Part shown: piece by piece, positions 1 through 11,393 of the stretch | How the letters are laid out: the number at the start of each line of letters is the position of its first letter | Position numbering within the stretch: the first letter of the stretch is position 1 | NCBI RefSeq assembly: GCF_019656335.1 | Contig: NZ_BPLZ01000011.1 | Coordinates: forward strand, 58,477 to 122,476 | Direction of reading: 5' to 3' | From: Pseudomonas sp. NCCP-436 | GTDB taxonomy: Bacteria; Pseudomonadota; Gammaproteobacteria; Pseudomonadales; Pseudomonadaceae | Length of the DNA stretch: 64,000 nucleotides | Program-made: the position numbers and the translations under genes | The notes under the pieces: model-generated | The model's database searches: none | What the model was told of the DNA's origin: nothing | What the model saw: only the letters and a program-made list of their open reading frames with translations

Positions 1-578
1 CCAACCGTCTTGGCGGCAACTCGCTGCTCGACTTGGTGGTGTTCGGTCGTGCGGCCGGTCTGCACCTGGAAAAAGCCCTCAAGGAGGGTGTCGAGGTTCG
101 TGGCGCCGGTGAGAGCGACATCGAACAGTCCCTGGCCCGACTGGCTGGCGTCAATGAGCGCAGCACTGGCGAAGATGTTGCTCCGCTCAAGCGCGAACTG
201 CAGCAGTGCATGCAGAACTACTTCGGCGTGTTCCGCACCGGCGAGTACATGCAGAAGGGCATCAAGCAGCTGGCCGAGCTGCGTGAACGCATTGCCAAAG
301 TCAAGATCTCCGACAAGAGCCAGGCATTCAACACTGCGCGCATCGAAGCGCTGGAACTGCAAAACCTGCTCGAAGTGGCCGAAGCGACTGCCATCGCTGC
401 CGAGGCTCGGAAAGAGTCCCGTGGCGCACATGCCCGTGAGGACTTCGAAGAGCGCGACGACCAGAACTGGCTGTGCCACTCGCTCTATTTCCCGGGCGAG
501 AAGCGCGTAGCCAAGCGTGCCGTCAACTTCGCGCCGAAGACCGTTCCGGCGTTTGAACCCAAGGTTCGGACTTATTAA
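1..578 (+). CDS. sdhA: Succinate dehydrogenase flavoprotein subunit, C-terminal part
   Basis: This is the last 192 or so residues of the FAD-containing catalytic subunit of respiratory complex II, which oxidises succinate to fumarate on the inner face of the membrane. The gene is cut by the left window edge and is read from base 3. The first visible residues (RLGGNSLLDLVVFGRAAG) are the conserved loop near the FAD and dicarboxylate site. The remainder is the helical C-terminal domain typical of SdhA, ending in KVRTY. The stop lies 11 bases before the sdhB start, which fits an sdhCDAB operon. Confidence 0.95.
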   Translation, partial: NRLGGNSLLDLVVFGRAAGLHLEKALKEGVEVRGAGESDIEQSLARLAGVNERSTGEDVAPLKRELQQCMQNYFGVFRTGEYMQKGIKQLAELRERIAKVKISDKSQAFNTARIEALELQNLLEVAEATAIAAEARKESRGAHAREDFEERDDQNWLCHSLYFPGEKRVAKRAVNFAPKTVPAFEPKVRTY

Positions 579-589
579 GGGTGACTGAG

Positions 590-1297
590 ATGTTGCAAGT
601 CAGTGTTTATCGCTACAACCCGGAAAAGGACGCTGCTCCGTACATGCAGGATTTCCAGGTCGACACCGGTGGCAAGGATGTCATGGTGCTGGACGTGCTG
701 GCCCTGATCAAGGAGCAGGATGAAGGCTTCTCCTATCGTCGCTCCTGCCGTGAAGGTGTTTGTGGCTCCGACGGTATGAACATCAACGGCAAGAACGGCC
801 TGGCCTGCATCACCCCGCTGTCTGCAGCGGGACTGAAGGGTGGCAAGCTGGTAATCCGTCCGCTGCCGGGGCTGCCGGTCATTCGTGACTTGGTCGTCGA
901 TATGAGCATCTTCTACAAACAGTACGAGAAGGTGCGGCCGTTCCTGCAGAACGATACGCCGGCGCCGGCCATCGAGCGACTGCAGTCGCCCGCTGACCGC
1001 GAGAAGCTTGACGGTCTGTACGAGTGCATCCTGTGTGCATGCTGCTCGACCAGTTGCCCCTCGTTCTGGTGGAACCCGGACAAATTCCTCGGTCCCGCTG
1101 CGCTGCTGCAGGCCTATCGTTTCCTGGCCGACAGCCGCGATACCAAGACCGCGGAACGTCTGGCTTCGCTGGACGATCCGTTCAGCGTGTTCCGCTGCCG
1201 TGGCATCATGAATTGCGTGAACGTCTGCCCGAAAGGCCTGAATCCGACCAAGGCCATCGGTCACGTCCGCAACATGCTGCTGCAGAGCGGTACCTGA
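590..1297 (+). CDS. sdhB: Succinate dehydrogenase iron-sulfur subunit
   Basis: This 235-aa subunit passes electrons from the SdhA flavin to the membrane quinone site through three Fe-S clusters. The [2Fe-2S] ligands are Cys53, Cys58, Asp61 and Cys73; the Asp in place of a fourth Cys is normal for SdhB. A second cysteine group starts at Cys146 (CILCACCSTSC) and a third lies in RCRGIMNCVNVCPKG. I chose ATG at 590 over the in-frame GTG at 581, because AAGGG at 577-581 sits 8 bases upstream of that ATG and the protein then begins MLQVSVYRYNP, as the family does. Confidence 0.97.
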   Translation: MLQVSVYRYNPEKDAAPYMQDFQVDTGGKDVMVLDVLALIKEQDEGFSYRRSCREGVCGSDGMNINGKNGLACITPLSAAGLKGGKLVIRPLPGLPVIRDLVVDMSIFYKQYEKVRPFLQNDTPAPAIERLQSPADREKLDGLYECILCACCSTSCPSFWWNPDKFLGPAALLQAYRFLADSRDTKTAERLASLDDPFSVFRCRGIMNCVNVCPKGLNPTKAIGHVRNMLLQSGT

Positions 1298-1323
1298 TTC
1301 AGATTTTGCTGTACCTGTAACAC

Positions 1324-1353
1324 CTGCAAGTCCGGCTTCGGCCGGGCTTGCAG
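1324..1353 (+). terminator. Hairpin between sdhB and sucA
   Basis: A 13-bp stem with one G-T wobble and a TTCG loop lies 26 bases after the sdhB stop. No T-run follows, so it may act as an attenuator or mRNA 3'-end stabiliser rather than a full terminator. The remaining spacer up to 1546 shows no gene; a GAGGGTGACC ribosome site just before sucA is the only other clear signal. Confidence 0.5.
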
Positions 1354-1546
1354 TAAGAACCGGAACCACAGCTCACAAAGCCGTGGTTCGTATTCGAAAA
1401 ATATGACGACCAGCAGGGGCATCCGGGCTGGTGCCCGGGCTATCTGCGGGAACCTGAGTGGGTATGTTCGAGTCGCATTGACAGAAATTCGAACTGCGCA
1501 CAGGGTCTCCACGCCGGTGGTGTCCCCTTACCGAGGGTGACCAAGC

Positions 1547-4378
1547 ATGCAAGAAAGCGTGATGCAGCGCATGTGGGACAGTGCCCACCTATCCGGTGGC
1601 AACGCTGCCTACGTGGAAGAGCTCTACGAGCTCTACCTGCACGATCCCAACGCTGTGCCAGAAGAGTGGCGCACGTACTTCCAGAAGCTGCCGACCGATG
1701 GCAGCCCTGCCGCGGATGTGTCGCACTCGACCATTCGCGATCACTTCATTCTGCTTGCCAAGAATTCCCGTCGCGCCCAGCCGGTCTCGGCCGGTGCCGT
1801 CAGCAGCGAGCACGAGAAGAAGCAGGTCGAAGTGCTGCGTCTGATCCAGGCCTACCGCGTGCGTGGTCATCAGGCTGCCCAGCTCGACCCGCTGGGACTC
1901 TGGGTGCGCACTGTGCCGTCCGACCTGTCGATCAATCACTACGGTCTGACCGAAGCGGATCTGGACACCACTTTCCGTACCGGTGAGCTGTACATCGGCA
2001 GGGAGGAGGCGACCCTACGCGAAATTCTCGAGGCGTTGCAGCAGACATATTGTCGCACCATCGGCGCAGAGTTCATGCACATTGTCGATTCCGGTCAGCG
2101 CCACTGGTTCGCCCAGCGCCTGGAAAGCGTGCGTGGTCGTCCGCAGTTCTCGCCCGAAGTACAGGCTCACGTACTTGAGCGCGTGACCGCTGCCGAGGGT
2201 TTGGAAAAGTACCTGGGCACCAAGTATCCGGGCACCAAGCGTTTCGGTCTTGAGGGTGGCGAAAGCCTGATCCCGATGCTGGACGAGATCATCCAGCGCT
2301 CCGGCTCCTACGGCACCAAGGAAGTGGTTATCGGCATGGCCCATCGTGGGCGTCTCAACGTGCTGGTCAATACCTTCGGCAAGAACCCACGCGATCTGTT
2401 CGACGAGTTCGAAGGCAAGAAGGCCGAAGGCCTGTCCTCCGGTGACGTGAAATATCACCAGGGTTTCTCTTCAAACGTCATGACCCAAGGTGGCGAAGTA
2501 CACCTGGCACTGGCGTTCAACCCCTCGCACCTGGAAATCGTATCGCCGGTGGTCGAGGGGTCGGTACGTGCTCGTCAGGATCGCCGCAACGATCCGGCCG
2601 GTGACAAGGTACTGCCGATTTCCATCCACGGTGACGCGGCCTTCGCCGGTCAGGGTGTAGTGATGGAAACCTTCCAGATGTCGCAGACCCGTGGTTACAA
2701 GACGGGGGGCACCATCCACATCGTCATCAACAACCAGGTTGGCTTTACCACCAGCCGTCCGGAAGACGCGCGCTCGACCGAATACGCCACCGACGTGGCG
2801 AAGATGATCCAGGCGCCGATTTTCCACGTGAATGGTGACGATCCGGAAGCTGTGGTATTCGTTACCCAGCTGGCCGTCGACTACCGCATGCAGTATAAGC
2901 GCGATGTGGTTATCGACCTGGTCTGCTACCGTCGCCGTGGTCACAACGAGGCTGATGAGCCGAGTGGCACCCAGCCGTTGATGTACCAGCAGATCGCCAA
3001 GCAGCGCACCACTCGTGAGCTGTATGCCGAGGCGCTGATCAATGCTGGCGTGCTCAGTGCTGAACAGGTGCAGGAGCGCATTGACGAGTATCGCACCGCA
3101 CTGGACAACGGCCAGCATGTAGTCAAGAGCCTGGTCAAGGAGCCCAACAAGGAACTGTTCGTCGACTGGCGTCCATACTTGGGGCATACCTGGACCGCAC
3201 GCCATGACACCCGTTTCGACCTCAAGACCCTGCAGGAACTGTCGGCCAAGCTGCTGCAGATTCCGGAAGGTTTCGTGGTTCAGCGCCAGGTGGCGAAGAT
3301 CCTCGAAGACCGTCAGAAGATGGGCGCCGGTGGCCTGCCGATCAACTGGGGCTTTGCTGAGACCATGGCTTACGCGACTCTGCTGGTCGAAGGCCATCCG
3401 ATTCGCATGACCGGCCAGGATATCGGTCGCGGTACCTTCTCGCACCGTCATGCGGTGCTGCACAACCAGAAGGATGCCAGTACCTATGTTCCGCTGAAGA
3501 ACCTGTACGACGGACAGCCGAAGTTCGAGCTTTATGACTCCTTCCTGTCCGAGGAAGCAGTGCTGGCCTTCGAATATGGCTACGCCACCACCACGCCCAA
3601 CGCACTGGTGATCTGGGAAGCCCAGTTCGGTGACTTCGCCAACGGTGCCCAGGTGGTGTTCGACCAGTTCATCTCCAGTGGCGAAACCAAGTGGGGGCGT
3701 CTGTGTGGTCTGACCGTACTGCTGCCACACGGCTACGAGGGGCAGGGCCCCGAGCATAGCTCGGCACGTCTGGAGCGTTATCTGCAACTCTGTGCCGAAC
3801 ACAACATGCAGGTTTGTGTGCCGACTACCCCGGCGCAGGTCTACCACATGCTTCGTCGTCAGGTGATTCGTCCGCTGCGCAAGCCGCTGGTAGTTCTGAC
3901 TCCCAAGTCCCTGCTGCGTCACAAACTGGCCATTTCCTCTCTCGAGGAGCTGGCGGAAGGCTCCTTCCAGACAGTGATTGGCGAGATCGATTCGCTGGAT
4001 CCGAAGAAGGTCGAGCGTCTGATCCTGTGCAGTGGCAAGGTCTACTACGATCTGCTGGAGAAGCGTCGTGCCGAGGGTCGCGAAGACATCGCCATCGTAC
4101 GTATCGAGCAGCTCTATCCGTTCCCGGAGGACGATCTGGCCGAAGTAATAGCGCCGTTCAAGAACCTCAAGCACCTCGTCTGGTGTCAGGAAGAGCCGAT
4201 GAACCAGGGGGCCTGGTACTGCAGCCAGCATCACATGCGTCGTGTTGCTGCTGCGCACAAGAAAACCCTGAATCTGGAATATGCCGGTCGCGAGGCTTCG
4301 GCCGCTCCTGCCTGCGGTTATGCGTCGATGCACGCAGAACAGCAGGAAAAGCTGCTGCAGGACGCCTTTACTGTTTAA
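1547..4378 (+). CDS. sucA: 2-oxoglutarate dehydrogenase E1 component
   Basis: This thiamine-diphosphate-dependent decarboxylase transfers the succinyl group of 2-oxoglutarate to the lipoyl arm of SucB. At 943 aa it has the usual length. The N-terminus MQESVMQRMWDSAHLSGGNAAYVEELYELY is the typical E2-binding segment. The GDAAFAGQG loop (about residue 362) and the RRGHNEADEP segment (about 462) belong to the TPP-binding fold. ATG 1547 is preceded by a good Shine-Dalgarno sequence (CCGAGGGTGACC). It is first in a sucA-sucB-lpdG gene string. Confidence 0.98.
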   Translation: MQESVMQRMWDSAHLSGGNAAYVEELYELYLHDPNAVPEEWRTYFQKLPTDGSPAADVSHSTIRDHFILLAKNSRRAQPVSAGAVSSEHEKKQVEVLRLIQAYRVRGHQAAQLDPLGLWVRTVPSDLSINHYGLTEADLDTTFRTGELYIGREEATLREILEALQQTYCRTIGAEFMHIVDSGQRHWFAQRLESVRGRPQFSPEVQAHVLERVTAAEGLEKYLGTKYPGTKRFGLEGGESLIPMLDEIIQRSGSYGTKEVVIGMAHRGRLNVLVNTFGKNPRDLFDEFEGKKAEGLSSGDVKYHQGFSSNVMTQGGEVHLALAFNPSHLEIVSPVVEGSVRARQDRRNDPAGDKVLPISIHGDAAFAGQGVVMETFQMSQTRGYKTGGTIHIVINNQVGFTTSRPEDARSTEYATDVAKMIQAPIFHVNGDDPEAVVFVTQLAVDYRMQYKRDVVIDLVCYRRRGHNEADEPSGTQPLMYQQIAKQRTTRELYAEALINAGVLSAEQVQERIDEYRTALDNGQHVVKSLVKEPNKELFVDWRPYLGHTWTARHDTRFDLKTLQELSAKLLQIPEGFVVQRQVAKILEDRQKMGAGGLPINWGFAETMAYATLLVEGHPIRMTGQDIGRGTFSHRHAVLHNQKDASTYVPLKNLYDGQPKFELYDSFLSEEAVLAFEYGYATTTPNALVIWEAQFGDFANGAQVVFDQFISSGETKWGRLCGLTVLLPHGYEGQGPEHSSARLERYLQLCAEHNMQVCVPTTPAQVYHMLRRQVIRPLRKPLVVLTPKSLLRHKLAISSLEELAEGSFQTVIGEIDSLDPKKVERLILCSGKVYYDLLEKRRAEGREDIAIVRIEQLYPFPEDDLAEVIAPFKNLKHLVWCQEEPMNQGAWYCSQHHMRRVAAAHKKTLNLEYAGREASAAPACGYASMHAEQQEKLLQDAFTV

Positions 4379-4387
4379 TGCCTTCAT

Positions 4388-4415
4388 CCGGCAGGTAGCC
4401 CGAACTACCTGCCGG
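4388..4415 (+). other. Perfect 11-bp inverted repeat between sucA and sucB
   Basis: CCGGCAGGTAG and its exact complement flank a 6-base loop, 10 bases after the sucA stop and 26 bases before the sucB start. There is no T-run. An intercistronic stem here could protect sucA mRNA or tune the ratio of E1 to E2; this is inference. Confidence 0.6.
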
Positions 4416-4441
4416 TAAATCGAATTTAAGGAAACGCACAC

Positions 4442-5662
4442 ATGGCTATCGAGATCAAAGCCCCCACCTTCCCGGAATCGGTTGCCGACGGCACCGTAGC
4501 CACCTGGCACAAGAAACCGGGCGAGGCCGTCAAGCGTGATGAGCTGATCGTAGACATCGAGACCGACAAGGTCGTGCTGGAAGTACTGGCCGAGGCCGAC
4601 GGCGTTCTGGCTGAAATTATCAAGAACGAAGGTGATACCGTTCTTTCCAACGAAGTACTGGGCAAGCTGACTGCAGGCGCTGCCGCTAGCGCTGCTCCGG
4701 CTGCTGCTCCTGCTGCCGCTGCTCCGGCCGCTGCCGCCGCCCCGGCTGCCGCTGCTGACGATGCCATCCTCTCGCCGGCCGCCCGCAAGCTGGCTGAGGA
4801 AAACGGCATTGATCCGAACAGCATCGCCGGCACCGGCAAGGGTGGCCGTGTGACCAAGGAAGACGTGTTGGCCGCCGTCGAGGCCAAGAAGAATGCCCCG
4901 GCCGCTCCGGCTGCCAAACCTGCTGCTGCCGCCGAGGCTCCGGTTGTGGCTGCCGGTGACCGTACCGAGAAGCGCGTTCCGATGACCCGCCTGCGTGCCA
5001 AGATTGCCGAGCGTCTGGTCGAGGCCCAGTCCTCCATGGCCATGCTGACCACCTTCAACGAGGTGGATATGAGCGAAGTCATGGCACTGCGCTCGAAGTA
5101 CAAGGAACTGTTCGAGAAGTCCCACAACGGTGTACGCCTGGGCTTCATGTCGTTTTTCGTCAAGGCTGCCACCGAGGCGCTGAAGCGCTTCCCGGCGGTC
5201 AACGCGTCGATCGATGGCAACGACATCGTCTACCATGGTTATGCCGACATCGGTGTGGCCGTCTCCAGCGACCGGGGCCTGGTTGTTCCGGTACTGCGCA
5301 ATGCCGAATTGATGAGCCTGGCCGAGATCGAAAGCGGTATCGCGACCTTCGGCAAGAAGGCGCGTGAAGGCAAGCTGTCCATCGAAGAGATGACCGGCGG
5401 CACCTTCACCATCACCAACGGTGGCACCTTCGGTTCGATGATGTCGACTCCGATTGTCAACCCGCCGCAAGCCGCCATTCTGGGTATGCACAACATCATC
5501 CAGCGTCCGGTGGCCGTGAACGGTCAGGTGGTGATTCGCCCGATGATGTATCTGGCGCTGTCCTACGACCACCGCCTGATCGATGGTAAGGAAGCCGTGA
5601 CCTTCCTGGTGACCATCAAAAACCTGCTTGAAGACCCGGCGCGCCTGCTGCTGGACATCTAA
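4442..5662 (+). CDS. sucB: Dihydrolipoyl succinyltransferase E2 component
   Basis: This 406-aa core protein of the 2-oxoglutarate dehydrogenase complex moves succinyl groups to CoA. It has an N-terminal lipoyl domain with the lipoylated Lys43 in ETDKVVLEV, an Ala/Pro-rich flexible linker (about residues 80-105), a peripheral subunit-binding domain (about 106-145), a second Ala/Pro linker, and the C-terminal catalytic domain with His377 and Asp381 in [12 protein letters not shown] 4442 follows AAGGAAACG. It is co-oriented with sucA and lpdG. Confidence 0.98.
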   Translation: MAIEIKAPTFPESVADGTVATWHKKPGEAVKRDELIVDIETDKVVLEVLAEADGVLAEIIKNEGDTVLSNEVLGKLTAGAAASAAPAAAPAAAAPAAAAAPAAAADDAILSPAARKLAEENGIDPNSIAGTGKGGRVTKEDVLAAVEAKKNAPAAPAAKPAAAAEAPVVAAGDRTEKRVPMTRLRAKIAERLVEAQSSMAMLTTFNEVDMSEVMALRSKYKELFEKSHNGVRLGFMSFFVKAATEALKRFPAVNASIDGNDIVYHGYADIGVAVSSDRGLVVPVLRNAELMSLAEIESGIATFGKKAREGKLSIEEMTGGTFTITNGGTFGSMMSTPIVNPPQAAILGMHNIIQRPVAVNGQVVIRPMMYLALSYDHRLIDGKEAVTFLVTIKNLLEDPARLLLDI

Positions 5663-7165
<1,503 letters not shown>

Positions 7166-7473
7166 GAACCTGCAGGCAATCCTGTTTCAGGAGCACCTTC
7201 AGCTCCAGCAGGCAGGATCGCAGACAGGCTATGAATGTTGAGCAGTGGCCGACATGTTCGGCCACTTGAGTTGTTGTAAGCAGCCGGGGTAGGGGGGGCG
7301 TCGTGTAATCGCCTCGTCGCCACCGTGGTGTTTGCAAGCAGAACCACGTCGGGGCGCCCGTGTTGTCTTCGCAGCGCGGAACCTCCGGCGGACTGCTCCG
7401 GCAGTCACAGGTGGCGCGGCATCATAAGTGCAGCGCCGAATGCGCAATACCTAAACGAAGACGGTAGACAAGC
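7166..7473 (+). other. Spacer between lpdG and sucC with a palindromic stem
   Basis: The 308-base spacer holds no credible gene. At 7244-7266 there is a perfect 9-bp stem (AGTGGCCGA/TCGGCCACT) with a 5-base loop, which may end lpdG transcripts although only a weak T-rich tail follows. The rest probably carries a sucCD promoter or leader; I see no convincing -10/-35 pair. Confidence 0.5.
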
Positions 7474-8640
7474 ATGAATCTTCACGAGTATCAGGGTAAG
7501 CAGCTGTTCGCTGAGTACGGCCTGCCTGTATCCAAGGGCTTCGCGGTAGACACCCCGGAAGAAGCCGCAGAGGCCTGCGAAAAGATCGGCGGCAGTGAGT
7601 GGGTCGTCAAGGCTCAGGTCCACGCTGGTGGCCGCGGCAAGGCTGGCGGTGTAAAGCTGGTCAAGAGCAAGGAAGACGCCAAGGCCTTCGCCGCCAACTG
7701 GCTGGGCAAGCGTCTGGTGACCTATCAGACTGACGCCAACGGTCAGCCGGTCAGCAAAATCCTGGTCGAATCCTGCACCGACATCGCCAAGGAACTGTAC
7801 CTGGGCGCTGTAGTCGACCGTTCCAGCCGTCGCATCGTGTTCATGGCCTCCACCGAAGGTGGCGTGGACATCGAGAAAGTGGCGCATGAGACCCCTGAGA
7901 AGATCCTCAAGGCTACCATCGATCCGCTGGTCGGCGCGCAGCCGTACCAGGGCCGTGAGCTGGCATTCCAGCTGGGCCTGCAGGGTGACCAGATCAAGCA
8001 GTTCACCCACATCTTCGTTGGCCTGGCCAAGTTGTTCCAAGACTACGACCTGGCGCTGCTGGAAGTGAACCCGCTGGTTATCAAGGCTGACGGCAACCTG
8101 CACTGCCTGGACGCCAAGATCAACATCGATTCCAACGCCTTGTACCGTCAACCCAAGCTACGCGCCATGCACGACCCGTCCCAGGACGACGCCCGTGAAG
8201 CTCATGCGCAGAAGTGGGAACTGAACTACGTAGCCCTGGAAGGCAATATCGGCTGCATGGTCAACGGTGCCGGTCTGGCCATGGGTACCATGGACATCGT
8301 CAACCTGCACGGCGGCAAGCCGGCCAACTTCCTGGACGTGGGCGGTGGCGCTACCAAGGAGCGCGTAACCGAAGCGTTCAAGATCATCCTCTCCGACAGC
8401 AACGTGAAAGCCGTTCTGGTGAACATCTTCGGCGGTATCGTGCGTTGCGACATGATTGCCGAAGGCATCATCGGTGCCGTGAAGGAAGTCGGCGTCAAGG
8501 TTCCGGTCGTCGTGCGTCTGGAAGGTAACAACGCCGAGCTGGGCGCCAAGGTCCTGGCCGAGAGCGGTCTGAACATCATCGCGGCAACCAGCCTGACCGA
8601 CGCTGCCCAGCAGGTCGTCAAGGCCGCGGAGGGTAAGTAA
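7474..8640 (+). CDS. sucC: Succinyl-CoA synthetase beta subunit (ADP/GDP-forming)
   Basis: This 388-aa subunit has an N-terminal ATP-grasp fold ([16 protein letters not shown]; nucleotide-binding region [14 protein letters not shown] at about residues 50-63) and a C-terminal CoA-ligase domain with [12 protein letters not shown]. It converts succinyl-CoA plus NDP and phosphate to succinate, NTP and CoA. Its TAA stop overlaps the sucD ATG by one base (TAATG), so the two subunits are probably translationally coupled. Confidence 0.98.
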   Translation: MNLHEYQGKQLFAEYGLPVSKGFAVDTPEEAAEACEKIGGSEWVVKAQVHAGGRGKAGGVKLVKSKEDAKAFAANWLGKRLVTYQTDANGQPVSKILVESCTDIAKELYLGAVVDRSSRRIVFMASTEGGVDIEKVAHETPEKILKATIDPLVGAQPYQGRELAFQLGLQGDQIKQFTHIFVGLAKLFQDYDLALLEVNPLVIKADGNLHCLDAKINIDSNALYRQPKLRAMHDPSQDDAREAHAQKWELNYVALEGNIGCMVNGAGLAMGTMDIVNLHGGKPANFLDVGGGATKERVTEAFKIILSDSNVKAVLVNIFGGIVRCDMIAEGIIGAVKEVGVKVPVVVRLEGNNAELGAKVLAESGLNIIAATSLTDAAQQVVKAAEGK

Positions 8641-9527
8641 TGAGCATCCTGATTAACAAAGACACCAAGGTTATCTGCCAGGGCTTCACCGGCTCCCAGG
8701 GTACCTTCCACAGCGAACAAGCCATCGCCTACGGTACCAAGATGGTTGGCGGCGTAACCCCCGGCAAGGGCGGCACCACCCACCTGGGCCTGCCGGTGTT
8801 CAACACCGTCAAGGAAGCCGTTGAGGCAACCGGCGCCGAAGCGTCCGTCATCTACGTACCGGCTCCGTTCTGCAAGGATTCGATCCTGGAAGCGGCCAAC
8901 GGCGGCATCAAGCTGATCGTCTGCATCACCGAAGGCATTCCGACCATCGACATGCTGGAAGCCAAGGTCAAGTGCGATGAGCTGGGCGTGCGTCTGATTG
9001 GTCCGAACTGCCCGGGTGTGATCACTCCCGGTGAGTGCAAGATCGGCATTATGCCAGGCCATATCCACCTGCCAGGCAAAGTCGGCATTGTTTCCCGTTC
9101 GGGCACTTTGACCTACGAAGCCGTTAAGCAGACCACTGACGCCGGTTTCGGCCAGTCCACCTGTGTGGGCATCGGTGGTGACCCGATCCCGGGCTCCAAC
9201 TTCATCGACATCCTGAAGCTGTTCCAGGAAGACCCGGCGACCGAAGCCATCGTGATGATCGGTGAGATCGGTGGTAGCGCTGAAGAAGAGGCTGCGGCCT
9301 TCATCAAGTCCAACGTCACCAAGCCGGTTGTGTCCTACATTGCCGGTGTTACTGCACCGCCCGGCAAGCGCATGGGCCACGCCGGTGCCATCATCTCCGG
9401 CGGCAAGGGCACTGCGGACGAAAAGTTCGCCGCTCTGCAGGACGCCGGTGTGAAGACCGTGCGCTCACTGGCCGACATCGGCAAGGCCCTGGCCGAGCTG
9501 ACCGGTTGGGAAGTCAAGAACGCCTAA
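8640..9527 (+). CDS. sucD: Succinyl-CoA synthetase alpha subunit
   Basis: This 295-aa subunit binds CoA through an N-terminal Rossmann domain ([14 protein letters not shown]) and carries the phosphorylated histidine, His247 in [13 protein letters not shown], matching the position in other SucD proteins. It forms the heterodimer/tetramer with SucC. It ends the TCA gene block and is followed by a strong terminator. Confidence 0.98.
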   Translation: MSILINKDTKVICQGFTGSQGTFHSEQAIAYGTKMVGGVTPGKGGTTHLGLPVFNTVKEAVEATGAEASVIYVPAPFCKDSILEAANGGIKLIVCITEGIPTIDMLEAKVKCDELGVRLIGPNCPGVITPGECKIGIMPGHIHLPGKVGIVSRSGTLTYEAVKQTTDAGFGQSTCVGIGGDPIPGSNFIDILKLFQEDPATEAIVMIGEIGGSAEEEAAAFIKSNVTKPVVSYIAGVTAPPGKRMGHAGAIISGGKGTADEKFAALQDAGVKTVRSLADIGKALAELTGWEVKNA

Positions 9528-9544
9528 GCGTTCCTGACCCTCGC

Positions 9545-9577
9545 AAAAAGGCCACCTTCGGGTGGCCTTTTTGTTTC
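9545..9577 (+). terminator. Rho-independent terminator of sucCD
   Basis: AAAAAGGCCACC, a TTCG tetraloop and GGTGGCCTTTTT form a 12-bp stem with a T-rich tail, 17 bases after the sucD stop. Confidence 0.9.
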
Positions 9578-9879
9578 TGACGCTTATGGGCGAGCCGGCT
9601 TCGTGGGGGCAGGGCGGGCCCGAGATCAGAATTGTGCGACTGGCCACCGTACCAACTGTTATCGATGCGACAGTCCGTTACGCCAGTTCGACAGCTGGCC
9701 CGGCAACTGTGCTGCTGCCGGGTGCTTTTCGTTAGTATTCGCGGCTTACCGTGTCCGTGGCGTCACAAGCGCCTGGCGATGCATGCAGTGGTTCGAGCCA
9801 AACGCTCGGGCGACGTTTCCCGAATCCCTCAAGGAAACCCCCCGCAATTCTTCGATTTCCTGCTGTGGTATTTCCCCTT
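9578..9879 (+). other. Leader region of brnQ
   Basis: This 302-base stretch has no convincing gene. It contains an inverted repeat CCCGGCA/TGCCGGG (9699-9705 and 9716-9722). Directly before the brnQ ATG there is no strong Shine-Dalgarno sequence. Confidence 0.35.
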
Positions 9880-11202
9880 ATGACTCGTTTGAAAGGTCCG
9901 GACCTCCTGGCTCTCGGCTTCATGACTTTTGCGCTGTTTCTTGGCGCCGGCAACATCATCTTCCCTCCCAGTGCCGGTCTGGCCGCAGGAGACAATCTGC
10001 TCCCCGCAGCAATCGGCTTTCTCCTGACCGGTGTCGGTCTGCCGCTGCTGACCGTAGTCGCCCTGGCCCGCGTCGGCGGTGGTCTGCCGGAGCTTACCGC
10101 ACCGCTCGGACGTGTTGCCGGCGTGGCAATGGCCGTGGCCGTTTACCTGGCCATTGGCCCACTCTTCGCTACGCCGCGTACGGCGGTGGTGTCCTTCGAA
10201 ATCGGTCTGCAGCCACTGGTCGGTAACGAGCCGATGGCACTGCTGCTCTACACTCTGGCCTATTTCGGTGCGGTGCTGTTTCTTTCGCTCAACCCGGGGC
10301 GTTTGGTGGATCGGGTCGGCAAGGTCATCACGCCGGTGCTGCTTTGCGCACTGATCGTTCTGGGAGGTGCTGCGTTGTTCGCGCCGGCAGGCGAGGTGGG
10401 CCAGCCCAGTGGTGCTTATGTCAGTACACCGCTGGTTCAGGGATTTTTGCAGGGTTACCTGACCATGGATGCATTGGGAGCGCTGGTGTTCGGCATCGTT
10501 ATCGCTACCGCCATCCGTGATCGTGGTGTTACCGACGCCCGCCTGGTTACGCGTTACTCGATGATCGCAGGGGGGATTGCCGCTGTTGCTCTGTCGCTGG
10601 TCTACCTCTCGTTGTTCTACCTTGGTGCCACCAGTCACGAGCTGGCGGCCGGAGCGGAAAACGGCGGGCAGATTCTCACCGCTTATGTTTCACATACCTT
10701 TGGCAGCAGTGGCTCGCTGCTGCTGGCGGTGGTCATCACTCTCGCCTGCCTGACTACCGGAGTCGGCTTGCTGACTGCCTGCGGCGAGTTCTTCGGCGGT
10801 CTGCTCAGACTGCCTTATCGCCTGGTAGTGGTGGTACTGGCACTGTTTAGTCTGGTGGTCTCCAACCAGGGCCTGAGCCAACTGATCAGTGTCTCGATTC
10901 CGGTTCTGGTGGGGCTTTACCCGCTGGCCATCGTGCTGGTGGCGCTGAGCCTGGCCAACCGTCTGTGGCACTCGCAAGCGCTGGTTTTTGTGCCGGTAAT
11001 GGCCGTAGCGCTGGTATTTGGCGTGGTGGACGGTCTGGCGGCCGCCGGACGTGGCGACTGGGTTCCGGCGTTTTTCAAAGAGTTGCCGCTTGCTGAGCAC
11101 AGCCTTGGCTGGCTGGTGCCGGTGCTGCTGGCGCTGGTGCTGTCAGCCTTGCTTGACCGTGTTCTTGGGCGCTCGGGGCGTTCTGCTGGCGCCGGAGCCT
11201 GA
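9880..11202 (+). CDS. brnQ: Branched-chain amino acid:cation symporter, BrnQ/BraB family
   Basis: This 440-aa inner-membrane carrier takes up Leu, Ile and Val with a cation. The sequence begins MTRLKGPDLLALGFMTFALFLGAGNIIFPPSAG, the hallmark N-terminus of LIVCS carriers, and has about 12 hydrophobic segments. I chose ATG 9880 because upstream in-frame codons give a non-family extension. In P. aeruginosa braB follows sucD, as here (recollection). A terminator follows at 11241. Confidence 0.93.
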   Translation: MTRLKGPDLLALGFMTFALFLGAGNIIFPPSAGLAAGDNLLPAAIGFLLTGVGLPLLTVVALARVGGGLPELTAPLGRVAGVAMAVAVYLAIGPLFATPRTAVVSFEIGLQPLVGNEPMALLLYTLAYFGAVLFLSLNPGRLVDRVGKVITPVLLCALIVLGGAALFAPAGEVGQPSGAYVSTPLVQGFLQGYLTMDALGALVFGIVIATAIRDRGVTDARLVTRYSMIAGGIAAVALSLVYLSLFYLGATSHELAAGAENGGQILTAYVSHTFGSSGSLLLAVVITLACLTTGVGLLTACGEFFGGLLRLPYRLVVVVLALFSLVVSNQGLSQLISVSIPVLVGLYPLAIVLVALSLANRLWHSQALVFVPVMAVALVFGVVDGLAAAGRGDWVPAFFKELPLAEHSLGWLVPVLLALVLSALLDRVLGRSGRSAGAGA

Positions 11203-11240
11203 GACAGATCCGTTGCACTCGCAATCCGGGGGCTCCGATG

Positions 11241-11275
11241 AAAAGCCGGTATCGTCATGCGCGATACCGGCTTTT
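11241..11275 (+). terminator. Terminator after brnQ
   Basis: AAAAGCCGGTATCG and its exact complement flank a short loop and end in TTTTCTGCTTT. This is a strong 14-bp stem. Confidence 0.85.
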
Positions 11276-11393
11276 CTGCTTTATGTGTGTCGGGACGATC
11301 CGGCTCGGCGTCTCCCTGTGTGTCGGCCGCAGCAGGCAAGTCGCTGTCGGGCCGGGCTGGCTATAATCAGGCGCACTTATCCTGGGAGACGGC

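Noticed and set aside
575..1369. Minus-strand frame of 264 codons over sdhB
   Set aside because: It is antisense to a conserved iron-sulfur protein and has no ribosome site.
2471..5572. A 1033-codon open frame on the minus strand across sucA/sucB
   Set aside because: It is a codon-bias shadow of two clearly conserved plus-strand genes; no domain or start signal supports it.
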